Assembly (NCBI GenBank): GCA_905250025.1
Contig: CAJNOJ010000240.1
Location: 93,635-157,634, forward strand
DNA length: 64,000 nt
From: Adineta ricciae
Lineage: Eukaryota > Rotifera > Eurotatoria > Adinetida > Adinetidae
Direction: 5' to 3'
A program made the translations under genes and the position numbers. Under the pieces are notes generated by a model, which did not search any database, was not told the origin of the DNA, and saw nothing but the letters and a program-made list of their open reading frames with translations. Shown here in pieces: positions 34,191 through 45,699 of the stretch; the first letter of the stretch is position 1, and every line of letters starts with the position of its first letter.

Positions 34191-36099
34191 ATGGCGGTCA
34201 GACGACCAACAATTTTGGATATGCTATCATCAAGATTGGAATCTTTGCCATCGTATGAGAATTTGAATAAAAAATCTGATGAGCAAGCAGTGTTTAACGA
34301 AGAACAGGAACCATCATCTGGCTTGATCAATCTAATACGACGAAATTCTTATATTGAAGATGATGAAAATATATCTTCGGCAGATGTTGTAAGCATATTG
34401 GTCAAAAGATTCTAATTCGCAGTCGAATTGCTTGTTTAGACAGAAACTGATGATTCACAAAATGACGATTCAGTGGATGACGGATTAAAAAGTGAGCCAC
34501 ACGCTACCCCAAGACCTTCAATGGTCAAAAATTTCGACGAACTAAATTCTGTCAGTACTGTTGACGATGAGGAAGCACAAATGAATTTACTTAAGACTCC
34601 CTTGAAACATCTATTCATTCTAAGTGAAAACGGTAAACCCGTATTTACACGGTACGAATCTTTGAGTATTCAGATTCTTCGCACTATTCATCTACTTTTA
34701 GATATGGAGATGAGGATCTTTTGGTGACTCTAATGGGTGTTATGCAAACACTTGTGTCGTTTGCTGAGTTGGCTGATTCTAGTCAACTGACTTATTTGAA
34801 AGCGGGCCGTAATCGTATCGCATTTCTACATCGCGAGCCATTGATATTCGTTTTAGTAACACATACTAACGAACATTCGATGTGTCTTATTCAACAACTA
34901 ACATATGCTTATCATCAAATCATAAGTACATTGACATTAAGTCGTATTAAACAGAAATTTGCTGTCCAACCAAATTTCGACCTACGTCGATGGCTATCGA
35001 GTGCCGAAAAGAAATTGTTAATGAATATAATCGATATGTATGAACATGACATGGGAATGTTAATGACATCAGCGCGATGTTTGATCATGTCACCAAGTGT
35101 TCGGAGTCAAATTGGCCAAATTGTTGCCCTAACCATTCGAGGGCAAAAGGTAGACGAAGAACGAAACGACTCTTCTCGTTTAAATCAACTACTTTTAGGA
35201 TATGCTATTTGCTATTATATTCGCCCATGGTCATTTAGTTTCAATCGCTCGTTTGAGAAATTATCATTTACATCCAGCGGATCTTTATCTTCTAATCAAT
35301 CTGGTCAACAGCTCGGATGCTTTCAAAGGCGTCGAATCTTGGGTGCCCGTGTGTTTACCGCGATTTGATACCAGGTTTCGTCTAACTTACGAATGAATTT
35401 TCAAAGAAACTTCTCTTCTCTCTCTGTCTCTCGGTCGGTAGTGGGTGTCTACACGCACACATCTCGTATCTAGATGATGCTTGTGACGTATGTTTCGTCT
35501 TGTTAACTGTGAATCCTGAACATTTTCAAATTCTGTCCGACTTTAAGCAAACGATTGCGAACGTAAGATACGCTAATGTCGTTTTTGATATTTCGTCTAG
35601 CTTTTCTCTCGTCATTAGAAACTGAGAAAACAAAATTTAATTACACAAATTAAACAAGCATTAGAAAGAGAGCGTCTCTTATCAGATGAAATGGCATGTC
35701 CTGAATTACGCTATTTTGCGTACAAATCACGAGGTTTAAGTCAATATATTTCGTCGAAACTACTAAAACCTTATCTGACTAACGATCAGCATGTTCGATT
35801 ATTTGAACTGATTCGTTTTGTTTACGGACGACTTCACCATCCGACTCATCAATTAAAACTCGTCTATTATGTAACCGAGCACGAAGCAATACTCGGATGG
35901 GTTTGTTTCCTTTTTGTTCATCACTCGGAAGGAAGATTTCGGTTTCTTTTTCGTTTAGTTGGCACCGGGCTTCGAATTGCATGTAGTGTTTTCGCCGTTA
36001 ATTACATTGGATAATGTTATTCTTTGTACCGATCGAATATTATCGTATATCAGACGGGAGGAAAGTCAGTTATTCATAATGAGATGCGAATATTTTTGA
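34191..36099 (+). CDS. MON1: Vacuolar fusion protein MON1 (SAND)
   Basis: Subunit of the Mon1-Ccz1 exchange factor that activates Rab7 on late endosomes. Several short introns. After a disordered acidic N-terminus come the longin-domain hallmarks LKHLFILSENGKPVFTRYG, LVTLMGVMQTLVSFAE, GRNRIAFLHREPLIFVLV and FDLRRWLSSAEKK. Later exons carry LHPADLYLLINLVNSSDAF and VESWVPVCLPRFD, then CPELRYFAYKSR. The last junction (about 35900-35958) restores GWLAPGFELHVVFSPL and the C-terminus ends RREESQLFIMRCEYF at 36097-36099. All match MON1A/B. Confidence 0.93.
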
Positions 36100-37121
36100 G
36101 GAAAATTAAACGAGTATACTAATTGCAATTTGAATGATGAAAACAATCTTTCAATAAATAATATTTTACTCATTGTACGTCGAGACGACGTCGATGTTGA
36201 TATTATTGACATCTCCGATCCAAGGAAAATATCTAAGATCTCATGTTTTTCTATGTTGACGATGAAATCTTGTTGTCTCAAGGTGAACTTCGATTCATTT
36301 TTTGATAAATACTCAAGGGTAGAATGAATGTCTGTCGTCAAGATAAGATTATTATGTAACGCTATGTTAGATCTATCAACTAGAGCGACCTTGAAAATGT
36401 TGATCAGACACGAAACATTGATGAATGAATGAACAACAATCAAGTCGAACGCTTGTAGACGTTTTGAACTTATGATTCTGCTCATCAATGACAATATAAG
36501 GCAAGAGAATAGATACACACATGCACAATTTTGTTCAATCAATATTTTGGCTCGTGAAATAAAACTCAAAATTGAAAGAAGGTCAAAAATATTGGCCTTG
36601 TTAAGGCAAACGATTTCTCACAACGTCGAGGGTGACTATTTTCATTGTTCGTCTTTTTCATCATTATAAGAAATAAATCAACCGACATTGAACATTCACA
36701 TTTAGAGTGAAAGGATCGACTATCTATTTTAATGTTTCTTTGATTGATTTAAAATGGATATTGTCACAGTGATAAGTGTCTTCACGACGTCCTTCAATTA
36801 TCAATCAGATGTATGTATATACATGTACTCCAAGCTCAATCGAATAGCCTTTTCTTTCGTTCGTCGGTTTTTTTTCGTCTTGCAAGACGCGACATATTCT
36901 CTCGTTGTAGAAGAAAAACGAAGAGAAAAAACGAAGCGTACACGAATCAACTTCGTTTACAAGCGTTGTTGCGACACGGTTCATCTATCTTCATTTACTT
37001 AGAAAAAGGCCCGTTCTTTTATCATCATCATCATCATTATCATCATCATTTAACAGCAAGGAAAAGAGGCGAAGAGAGGACAAACGTTTTGAAAAGTTTT
37101 CATCCATTTAACCCACTAATC
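36100..37121. other. Interval upstream of the RRM/KH gene
   Basis: About 1 kb with no supported gene. An (ATC)n run at 37021-37050 is translated as poly-His in an open frame leading into the downstream gene, but the frame has no good upstream ATG and is read here as 5' leader. Confidence 0.5.
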
Positions 37122-39966
37122 ATGCAACAAGTTTCACCAGCTATTCTTCAAGCTCGTTATCCTCCACCTTATCACCAATATCCAACGCTTTCAGTTGGAA
37201 GTCCTCAATCCATCAAATCAATCGACACCACAGTATTCGGACCAAGTGTTCCGCCGCTGAAAAATGCCAAACTAGCGCCGCACAATGCCATGAATCATAA
37301 TCATAACAACAATAATAATACCAATAGTAATAATAATAACAATGGACACACTACGATGAATAATGGGCAATCCATTCCTGAAGTCGACCCACGTCGTTTG
37401 ATTCTCTTCAATTTACCTGCTGATCTCGTTCAAGAATATCTTGAGCTATATCTCGAGCATTTGTCTGGCGAATCAGAAATCGAACGGATTGATTATTCCA
37501 ATCTCGAAGATACAACAGTTATGGTCACATTCAAAACTGAACTTGGTTCGTTCGTTGTTCTCGATTCTATTGTAAGATCTCTTGCTATCATGTTTCAGAT
37601 ATGAATGAAGTTCGTCGTCGTCATGGTACACGGTCGAAGTTGAATAATTCTGAAATAGCTCTAGCAGAAGTCATTGCACCAGCCACAGTCATGATACGAA
37701 ATTTACCGGCAGATATATCTCGTGATGTCCTTGAATTATACTTTTCCAATCGGCGTCGTAGCGATGGCGGACAAGTTGTTGATGTGACACTTGATAAAGA
37801 GCATCAACATGCACTCGTTACATTCGCTGACTACAGAGGTTACAACGAGACGAACCCTAATCGCTTGTTCATTTCTATGTTTTCCTTTCAGATGTTCGTC
37901 GAGTCATCAAACGTGAACATTTGATACATAACCATCGTCTTGATGTACGCATCTTTTACGCTCACATGGGCGTGGAACCATTTATCGATGCCTCCAATGT
38001 GGGGAAAAAGCCTGATCCGATCTGCTATCGAGGATCTGATGATAGTCGATATGCATTTTTGCTAAAAAATCGTCCGTTACTCGATGAACTTCGCGATCAA
38101 CTGAAAACCATCAATGGTCATATTAATCTACAAAACGAAGGCGTTATAGAGATCAATTTTACGGAATCACGTCTAACGGTCAAACGTCGATTGAAATGGG
38201 CGAAAGATATTGAAAAGTTAGTCGAGCACTTCCTTACCGAACGTCTCGTTGTTCACAAAGTTCCATGGAATAATAATAAAATTCCTCAGATCACCTCCGA
38301 ACAACTAGCCGAACTTTCGTTGAAAGATAACACGCGTTTAATGCAATTAGCACCATCAGATACCCAACAGGATCACATCATCGTCACTGCGTTGAAAGAG
38401 CATCTAGATCGAGCATTGAGTGAATTAACCGACATGTTAACAACACGTACAACAACAAATAAAAANTTGTTGCGACACGGTTCATCTATCTTCATTTACT
38501 TAGAAAAAGGCCCGTTCTTTTATCATCATCATCATCATTATCATCATCATTTAACAGCAAGGAAAAGAGGCGAAGAGAGGACAAACGCTTTGAAAAGTTT
38601 TCATCCATTTAACCCACTAATCATGCAACAAGTTTCACCAGCTATTCTTCAAGCTCGTTATCCTCCACCTTATCATCAATATCCAACGCTTTCAGTTGGA
38701 AGTCCTCAATCCATCAAATCAATCGACACAACAGTATTCGGACCAAGTGTTCCGCCACTGAAAAATGCCAAACTAGCATCGCACAATGCCATGAATCATA
38801 ATCATAACAACAATAATAATACCAATAGTAATAATAATAACAATGGACATACTACAATGAATAATGGTCAATCCATTCCTGAAGTTGACCCACGTCGTTT
38901 GATTCTCTTCAATTTACCTGCTGATCTCGTTCAAGAATATCTTGAGCTATATCTCGAACATCTGTCTGGCGAATCGGAAATCGAACGGATTGATTATTCC
39001 AATCTCGAAGATACAACAGTTATGGTCACATTCAAAACTGAACTTGGTTCGTTCGTTGTTCTCGATTCTATCGTAAGATCTCTTACTATCATGTTTCAGA
39101 TATGAATGAAGTTCGTCGTCGTCATGGTACACGCTCGAAGTTGAATAATTCTGAAATAGCTCTAGCAGAAGTCATTGCACCAGCCACAGTCATGATACGA
39201 AATTTACCGGCAGATATATCTCGTGATGTCCTTGAATTATATTTTTCCAATCGACGTCGTAGCGATGGCGGACAAGTTGTTGATGTGACACTTGATAAAG
39301 AGCATCAACATGCACTCGTTACGTTCGCTGACTACAGAGGTTAGAACGAGACAAATCCTAACCGCTTATTCATTTCCATGTTTTCCTTTCAGATGTTCGT
39401 CGTGTCATCAAACGTGAACATTTAATACATAACCATCGTCTTGATGTACGCATCTTCTACGCTCACATGGGCGTGGAACCGTTTATTGATGCCTCCAATG
39501 TAGGAAAAAAGCCTGATCCGATCTGCTATCGAGGATCTGATGATAGTCGATACGCATTTTTGCTGAAAAATCGTCCGTTACTCGATGAACTTCGCGATCA
39601 ACTGAAAACCATCAATGGTCATATCAACCTACAAAACGAAGGCGTCATAGAGATCAATTTTACGGAATCACGTCTAACGGTCAAACGTCGGTTGAAATGG
39701 GCGAAAGACATTGAAAAGTTAGTCGAGCACTTCCTCACCGAACGCCTCGTTGTTCACAAAGTTCCATGGAATAATAATAAAATTCCTCAGATCACCTCCG
39801 AACAACTAGCCGAACTTTCGTTGAAAGATAACACGCGTTTAATGCAATTAGCACCATCAGATACCCAACAGGATCACATCATCGTCACTGCGTTGAAAGA
39901 GCATCTAGATCGAGCATTGAGTGAATTAACCGACATGTTAACAACACGTACAACAACAAATAAAAA
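36966..39966. repeat. 1.5-kb direct duplication around a single N
   Basis: Bases 36966-38465 recur at 38467-39966 with the N at 38466 between them. The copies differ by scattered substitutions (for example CCGCCGCTG/CCGCCACTG, and CTAGCGCCG/CTAGCATCG), mostly silent or intronic, with no large indel. The first copy stops exactly at the N. This is what two allelic or homeologous contigs joined end to end would look like. A real tandem duplication is possible but less likely. Confidence 0.8.
37122..38465 (+). CDS. PARP14-like RRM/KH protein, first copy cut at the N
   Basis: Identical in design to the complete copy that follows: MQQVSPAILQARYPPPYHQY, an Asn-rich tract, RRM-like LILFNLPADLVQEYLELYL, then VMIRNLPADISRDVLELYF and the KH-like region. 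It ends at the assembly N in TTNK, so the C-terminal third is absent. Introns sit at the same places as in copy two (about 37557-37601 and 37840-37891). Probably the alternative haplotype of the same gene rather than a separate locus. Confidence 0.7.
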
Positions 39967-40905
39967 TCATATTCCACTAACCGACGCTGTCTACCGAAGT
40001 AAACCAGTCAGTGCAACGCGTGATCCGAAAGTGAACAATCATCGTTCATCGTTATTGATTCGAACCAATTCCCCAACCAAAGGAAGTTACAATAACATTG
40101 AACTACCCCCGCCACCTGCACATGTTCCACCATCCGTGGCAATTATTGATGACAGTCTTGAGAATTTACGTTTATTTCAAATCGATCTTCTTGCAATGCG
40201 CTTCATTGACTTAGCTCGGCGTACCTATACGAATTTAACAGTTGATATTGATCGAAATGATCGACGTGTTGTTTTACGTGGTCCGCTCGATCAAGTAAAT
40301 GTTTGTAAAACATATTTCGAATCCATACTCAATGGAATTGTTCATAAACATTATAGAATAGGAAAAGAAATGGCAGTTTTCCTATCAAATCCCGATACAG
40401 GTAATTCGGAAGATGAACGTCGAATTTATTCTCACATTTGTCTTTTCTAGTGGAAATCGTTATTGATAATTTAACACGTGCTGATTTCGTTTGTGCCTAT
40501 GAAATCGAACGTGTCACCGATCATCATCGACGAAGTTCAGCTTCGCCAACGCCAACGATGAATGGTCACGGGCAAACAACAAATAATAATCATCTTAAAC
40601 TTGTCCTATATGGTCTATCACGCGAAGGTTGTGATCGTGCTTACGACTTTCTTCGTCATGATATCCGCGTTAGTTCGATTATGTTAGATAAAGATGATAA
40701 ACGTTGCTTAGCGAGTGACTCTTGGCATGCATATGTACGCGATCTTTACGCTAATCCTAATGGTTTTCGTCGTCGACGTGTTTTATTACAAGTCAAGCAA
40801 AATCAATTAACATTCGTTGGCTTTGAACAAGACGTCGACGCGATGCGAAAACAAATTTATGATTATTTTGTGGAAAATGCGATCTCATTCTATGAATCAG
40901 ACTGA
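38623..40905 (+). CDS. PARP14-like RRM/KH protein without PARP domain
   Basis: Intact gene, four exons (introns near 39057-39101, 39341-39392 and 40401-40450). N-terminus MQQVSPAILQARYPP, then a poly-Asn tract encoded by AAT/AAC repeats. Two RRM-like segments follow: ILFNLPADLVQEYLELYLEH and VMIRNLPADISRDVLELYF with NRRRSDGGQVVDV; the second is the type seen at the N-terminus of PARP10/PARP14. KH-like repeats continue (KTINGHINLQNEGVIEINF; NLTVDIDRNDRRVVLRG; VLLQVKQNQLTFVGFEQDV). The frame ends at 40903-40905 without macro, WWE or ADP-ribosyltransferase domains. Likely an RNA-binding protein; enzymatic ADP-ribosylation is not expected. Confidence 0.7.
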
Positions 40906-41439
40906 ACAGTTTGCAGTGACAATGAACAAGAAGAAGAAGAAGAAAACAATTAACTTAAATAAAGCACGACAATAAGAATAAAGAATTTCTTTCGATTTTT
41001 TTTCTTGTATTTCAAATGTAGAATTAGAACACAAAAACAATTTTGACCTGTTTGTTTATAGAGAATTATGCCTAAGATATCATGGCGAATTGCTCGTTCG
41101 TCGTCTCTTTGTCAACATGTAATTACCGTTGACTTTTATTTCCCAATGAGATTTTACCCTTTTTTCTATCTAATTGAAAACGAAAGATGACCATTAAATA
41201 ATGGGACGATGTTTTACTTCGATAATATTAAGTGAACGAGGATAATCAATCTTAATGATCGAAAAACTCGCCTAGCCATGAAGATCGAACAGTCACGTTC
41301 ACCTTGACCTTAAAAATCGTGACATTTACTAAAGAATAATTATCTCAAAATGACAACAGATAAACGGTAATCAAATACTAATTTATTTCGCATGTCTTGT
41401 TAGGAAATTTATATGCAAACTTTCTTTCTTTAGTTGTGT
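40906..41439. other. Convergent 3' interval
   Basis: About 530 bp between the RRM/KH gene (+) and the SLC35G-like gene (-). AT-rich; AATAAA signals near 40957-40983. No gene seen. Confidence 0.5.
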
Positions 41440-42635
41440 CTAACAATGATTTGTGTTTTCTTTCGTTTTCTTCGCTTGTCGTCGTTCGTTGATGATTCGG
41501 GAGATGCCGAGTACGACGACACTGAGGATGACCAATGTCGAACCGAATAGCGCGTATAAATTTGAACGATCTTTCGTGAAGATATTCTGAAGAATCAACG
41601 CGAAGATAATTTCAGCCGAACCGAGAAGTGAGAAGACGGCTGGATGTTCGCGTTTGATTGCCTTTTGCGTAAGGATACTTGCTAGGATCGTGATCAAACA
41701 AACAGTTGATGCCAAGGCAAAACGCCAGGAGAGAATATGGTCGAATGAATACGTTGTTTGCAAATAAAAGACTTTGTAGATTTGATTGGTCACCAAACAT
41801 AAGAACATTGCCGCTGCAAAATGAAAATTCAATACACTTGGCTTAATGTCCTGCGATATCGAGATCAATTGCTTGAATAATAAAACATTAATAGCCGACG
41901 TCAATGCACAACCAAATGCCATAATGAATCCAAATATACGGTACTTATTTTCAATAGCATCGCCGGTCGTTTCATCTTTGGAGTGGAATAGAAAACTCGG
42001 TTGGGTCACGAATACCACTCCGAGACAAGTTAATGGCAAGGATATCAATGTACCTATCGAAGGTCGTTCACGATACACGATTACACTAAGAACCACCGTC
42101 CAAACGACGCGAGTGTAGCCCAAAGTATTCACATTGGACAGCTCGACAAAACGTAGAACAAGANNNNNNNNNNNNNNNNNNNNNNNNNNNNNNNNNNNNN
42201 NNNNNNNNNNNNNNNNNNNACCACCGTCCAAACGACGCGAGTGTAGCCCAAAGTATTCACATTGGACAGCTCGACATACCGTAGAGCAAGAGAAAAGAGA
42301 ACGAAACCACCGGCACCAGTCAAGGCACAAATAATCTGTAGAAATACTTGTAAACCTGTTCCACTGAGGAGTGTGTATTTTTTGCGTAACGCAAATGAGA
42401 GTGTCAATAGAAGTTGAATCGAAAAACGTATGAGTAACGCATCGAGTAAGTCAACGCCCAGTTGTCTGATTGTAAATGTTGAAAAGGTGAAGAGAAAAGA
42501 CGAAAACAGAGCATAGAAAATACCGGAAAATCGATGAATTCCACGCGGCTGTTTTTCATTAGTAATCGTCGGAGGAAGAATAAGCGGATCGCTAGGAGTT
42601 ATTTTCACCTCAGTTTCGACTTTTTGTACGGACAT
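41440..42635 (-). CDS. EamA/SLC35G-like transporter, interrupted by an N gap
   Basis: Ten-helix drug/metabolite-type transporter of the SLC35G group. The N-terminal half (42220-42635) has a cytosolic leader MSVQKVETEVK and helices such as FYALFSSFLFTFSTF; the C-terminal half (41440-42163) has LSNVNTLGYTRVVWTVVLSV, VYRERPS, LPLTCLGVVFVTQPSFLF and a basic tail. The N run at 42164-42219 falls in the middle. Both gap edges encode the same ELSNVNTLGYTRVVWTV stretch, so the gap is probably artificial and the gene intact and intronless. Substrate not predictable. Confidence 0.75.
42092..42291. repeat. N gap with duplicated 72-bp flanks
   Basis: The 72 bp at 42092-42163 and at 42220-42291 are the same sequence with about three mismatches, on either side of 56 Ns. 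It is an unmerged overlap inside one coding exon. Confidence 0.85.
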
Positions 42636-42951
42636 AATTTCAAGGTAGGTTTTCACAAAAGAGTATAAATTTATATTTATCGTTTGAATATTTATTGAAA
42701 CAGTCGTAAAAAAACCAAATTTCACGTCTGTTAATCGTCTTCACAAACGAATAACGACAGTTAGATTAGAAAAGGATATGAGCGATTTATGGGAGCACTT
42801 TAAAAACGACAATCGGGTACTGATTTAGAAGTGACTCATGATGTTTTCTTTGGACATCGTTCATTGTTAACGAACACGTGCTGTCTCTTGCGTTCTTAGT
42901 CGATTTGGATGGAAGAAATATTTTCTTTTCCACCGTTCATTCGAACATCTT

Positions 42952-43759
42952 ATGTACGAAAGTAAGTTTGCCGTTCAACTATTTTAATAACTATGAGACA
43001 TTTTTAGACGCTGATATTCCGATTTCAACACCATCGCGAACTATCTACCAATATGAAACAATTGCTTCACCTTTTCGAACATTCTATCAAAACACCAGCC
43101 AACAGCCTGCTTATGTCTCATTCGAATCGATCCCGCCGTCGATTGATAAAGACAATTCGTTGACACCACCATTCCAGAAGAAACTACCGATCATTCCTGT
43201 AATTATTCTCGGATTTTGTCAAATCCTCGGTGGATTGATTGTTCTCACACTTGAAGTACTTGTCTTCGATCTTGCTGTTGGACTCTGGTGTGGCTTTATC
43301 TATGCACTCGCTGGCATTGCTGCTCTTGTACTTGGTTTGTTTTCTAGACACGAAAATTTTCTGATGATTTCTTCATTTTCTTCAGCAATCGGGACTGATC
43401 GTGAACGTCATCAAGCAACAGCTGTCTTGATTTTTCAATTAGTCGGTACGTACGAAACAAAACATTTTTTACATCCCATACGAACTGAAATCTCCTTTTA
43501 TTTAGCATTGATGTTTTCGATTACGGAGATCATCCTACATGCCGATTTCTATCAAAAACGTTGTTTAACAAAACCACATGAACCATCACGTGAAGCATTC
43601 TATCAGTGTCAAATTCTTCTCATTCAAATCGGTGTGGCAGCATTTGTTTTGATTCATACAATTGTATTTGCGGTGATATATTTTCGCACAACAATCGTTG
43701 TGCTTAAACAACCACATGGAACGTTCAATCTATCGAATGCGATCAATTTCACTTGTTAA
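42952..43759 (+). CDS. Four-helix membrane protein (CD20/MS4A-like topology)
   Basis: Four exons with short introns; a 10-nt first exon (ATGTACGAAA) joins at 43008 to give MYENADIPISTPSR. After a soluble N-terminus come four hydrophobic segments: IPVIILGFCQILGGLIVLT, GLWCGFIYALAGIAALVL, TAVLIFQLVALMFSIT and ILLIQIGVAAFVLIHTIVF, the last two preceded and followed by charged loops. The topology and the QILGG in helix 1 resemble MS4A/CD20-like tetraspan proteins, but sequence support is thin. It is divergent from the SLC35G-like gene, with 316 bp between starts. Confidence 0.6.
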
Positions 43760-44794
43760 TTGTGTGTGTGTAGAATAATGTTTCCTTTTTATGATTTTAT
43801 GATTGAAAATTGAAATAGATTCCTTCAGAAGATATGGTATACGCGAAATAAGAAAATCGGTTCAAATAACTTTCCAAGATAGATAATCTAAAAAAGAATA
43901 AAATGTTATAATTCGTTTGTACCAACTGCTGAACATTTTATCGAAAACAATTTAATTCTTTCACACGAAAATACAGATTCGTTTCCAAAATACTTTCCTA
44001 GCAGATGTTCCCGATGAACTTTTTTCATACACTGACCTCGAAAATAGTACAGAACGCGAAAAGAAAGCCAACCTATTCCACACATTACATGCATACTTGA
44101 CTGAATTCAGTCAACATTTCGAATCTAAAACAAAGAATAAAACACTGCTGCTATCCTATATAAACTAATTTTATACCCACATATCACCTTACATAAATTC
44201 CTCAAAAATGTCTCGAAAAAATAAAAATAAACCATATCTAAAACCTACTCCTGAAAACAGCATATCACCAGCCACACCACCACTACAAAAAACAACAAGC
44301 ACCCAAACAGAGTACGTGTCGAAAAAAACCGAATGCAGACGAATACAACTGAGCATAGAAAAAAACTTTTTCCGACATATAATCAATACATACTTGTCAT
44401 AAATTCTTCTCACTCTGCGCTCTCATCGACTTATAAGATATGCAACCAAAAATCACTTTATTCCAACAAAAAAATCATATCTTCTAACAAATCTTCCACA
44501 CCTTGACGACCGCCTTCTTAACCTGAAAAGAAGTGGAAATTTCTTTTTCTTCATCAAAAAACGTTCTTACTTTGAATCACACCTTCTGACTGTTCACGGA
44601 CGATTAATTGATTTAAAACGAAATGGAAATATGTCTTCTTTTCGACAAAAAATACTTGTGATAGATTCCGCGAAAAACAGCTACCCTGTTCCACTTAACT
44701 AAAAAATGATGTAAAAGAACATATTTTTTTAATTCTTTGATTTTTTAGTTCACCGGAGGATCTTCGTTTCGTGTGCTTTACTTCGCTTCTCCTG
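43760..44794. other. A/C-rich segment with a composition switch at its right end
   Basis: About 1 kb where the plus strand is rich in A and C (for example 44210-44300), unlike the flanking genes. A short frame at 44208-44402 (MSRKNKNKPYLKPTPENSIS) and another without ATG ending near 44168 (DELFSYTDLENSTEREKK) are open, but neither has a domain. Near 44750 composition flips to T/G-rich. No gene can be supported here. Confidence 0.35.
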
Positions 44795-45337
44795 ATGGTC
44801 TTTTCGTCGATTTTTGTCTACCATTTATGGACAATTCCACCGATCGATACATGGGCGGTAAACACGAATCCGATGGGTTTTATGTATAGTGCTGCTGGGG
44901 TGTTGTCAGGTTTGGTGGTTTGCGTTCTGTATGGAAAACCGTACAGTCCTCTTCTCATCACAGTGGTTGGCTTGGTGAGCATCTTGGTGGTGTCAGGTTG
45001 TGGCTATCCCGGGCTTTACGACTGGCTCGAAAAATGCGTCTTTTTTGTTGTTTCGTGTTTTATGTGCCTGAAGTATATGATGAATCGAGCAAAAGTGTTT
45101 TTTGAAAACCAGTTTACCCAGTTCCTATGTTTGTCCTTGTGCTTTTGTGTATGTATCTGTGTGTGTTTGACTGCATGGATGTATACATTCCGTGAAACGT
45201 ACACCATTCATTTGTTCGTATGTTGGGCATGTGTGTGTGTTGGTTGTGTGTGTATTTCTGGTTTGTGGTCGTTCGTCACAGACTTTTGTGAGAAAGTGGT
45301 TGATTTTGTTCCGTGTTTTCGATCAAAAGAAGAGTGA
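44795..45337 (+). CDS. Cys-rich hydrophobic ORF, unknown
   Basis: Open frame of about 180 codons from the ATG at 44795 (MVFSSIFVYHLWTIPPIDTW). It contains five or six hydrophobic stretches, many cysteines (CLSLCFCVCICVCL; CWACVCVGCVCISG) and a basic end FRSKEE. The T/G richness (TGTGTG runs) explains much of the Cys/Val/Phe content, so the frame may be partly a by-product of base composition. No intron, homologue or neighbour context helps. It could belong to a mobile element. Confidence 0.3.
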   Translation: MVFSSIFVYHLWTIPPIDTWAVNTNPMGFMYSAAGVLSGLVVCVLYGKPYSPLLITVVGLVSILVVSGCGYPGLYDWLEKCVFFVVSCFMCLKYMMNRAKVFFENQFTQFLCLSLCFCVCICVCLTAWMYTFRETYTIHLFVCWACVCVGCVCISGLWSFVTDFCEKVVDFVPCFRSKEE

Positions 45338-45699
45338 ACATCGTTTCAATTTTTTATTCTTCCATACCGACCAGACTTCTTCACATTTCGAGAAAAGACA
45401 AACACGCATTTAACAAAAGAATTAGGAAGATGACCAAAATACAGAAATTATGACGTAAACCAGCAAAATAATCAACAAAGCATTTCATTTTCATATACGA
45501 AATCGTCCACAACATAAAAGGAAATGATAGTTATTGACAAGAAAAAGAGAAAATCTCAACGTCCTTAGGCGCTACAGCTGGACTTTAGGCGAGACGAAGA
45601 CGATAGTATATTTCTTCAGATTACTTTTTACAAAACTCTTTCTTCACTTTGATATCGTTTATGCATGGTTAATGGATCTGGTGATGATGTACATGTTAA
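45338..45699. other. Interval before the kinesin pseudogene
   Basis: About 360 bp, no coding signal. It lies 3' of the kinesin pseudogene on the minus strand. Confidence 0.4.

Noticed and set aside
36813..37121. Open frame with a poly-His run leading into the RRM/KH protein
   Set aside because: The His run comes from an ATC microsatellite, there is no strong upstream ATG, and MQQVSPAIL fits better as a start.
44189..44413. Hydrophobic minus-strand frame
   Set aside because: Explained by T/G richness of that strand. Noted only as part of the composition switch.
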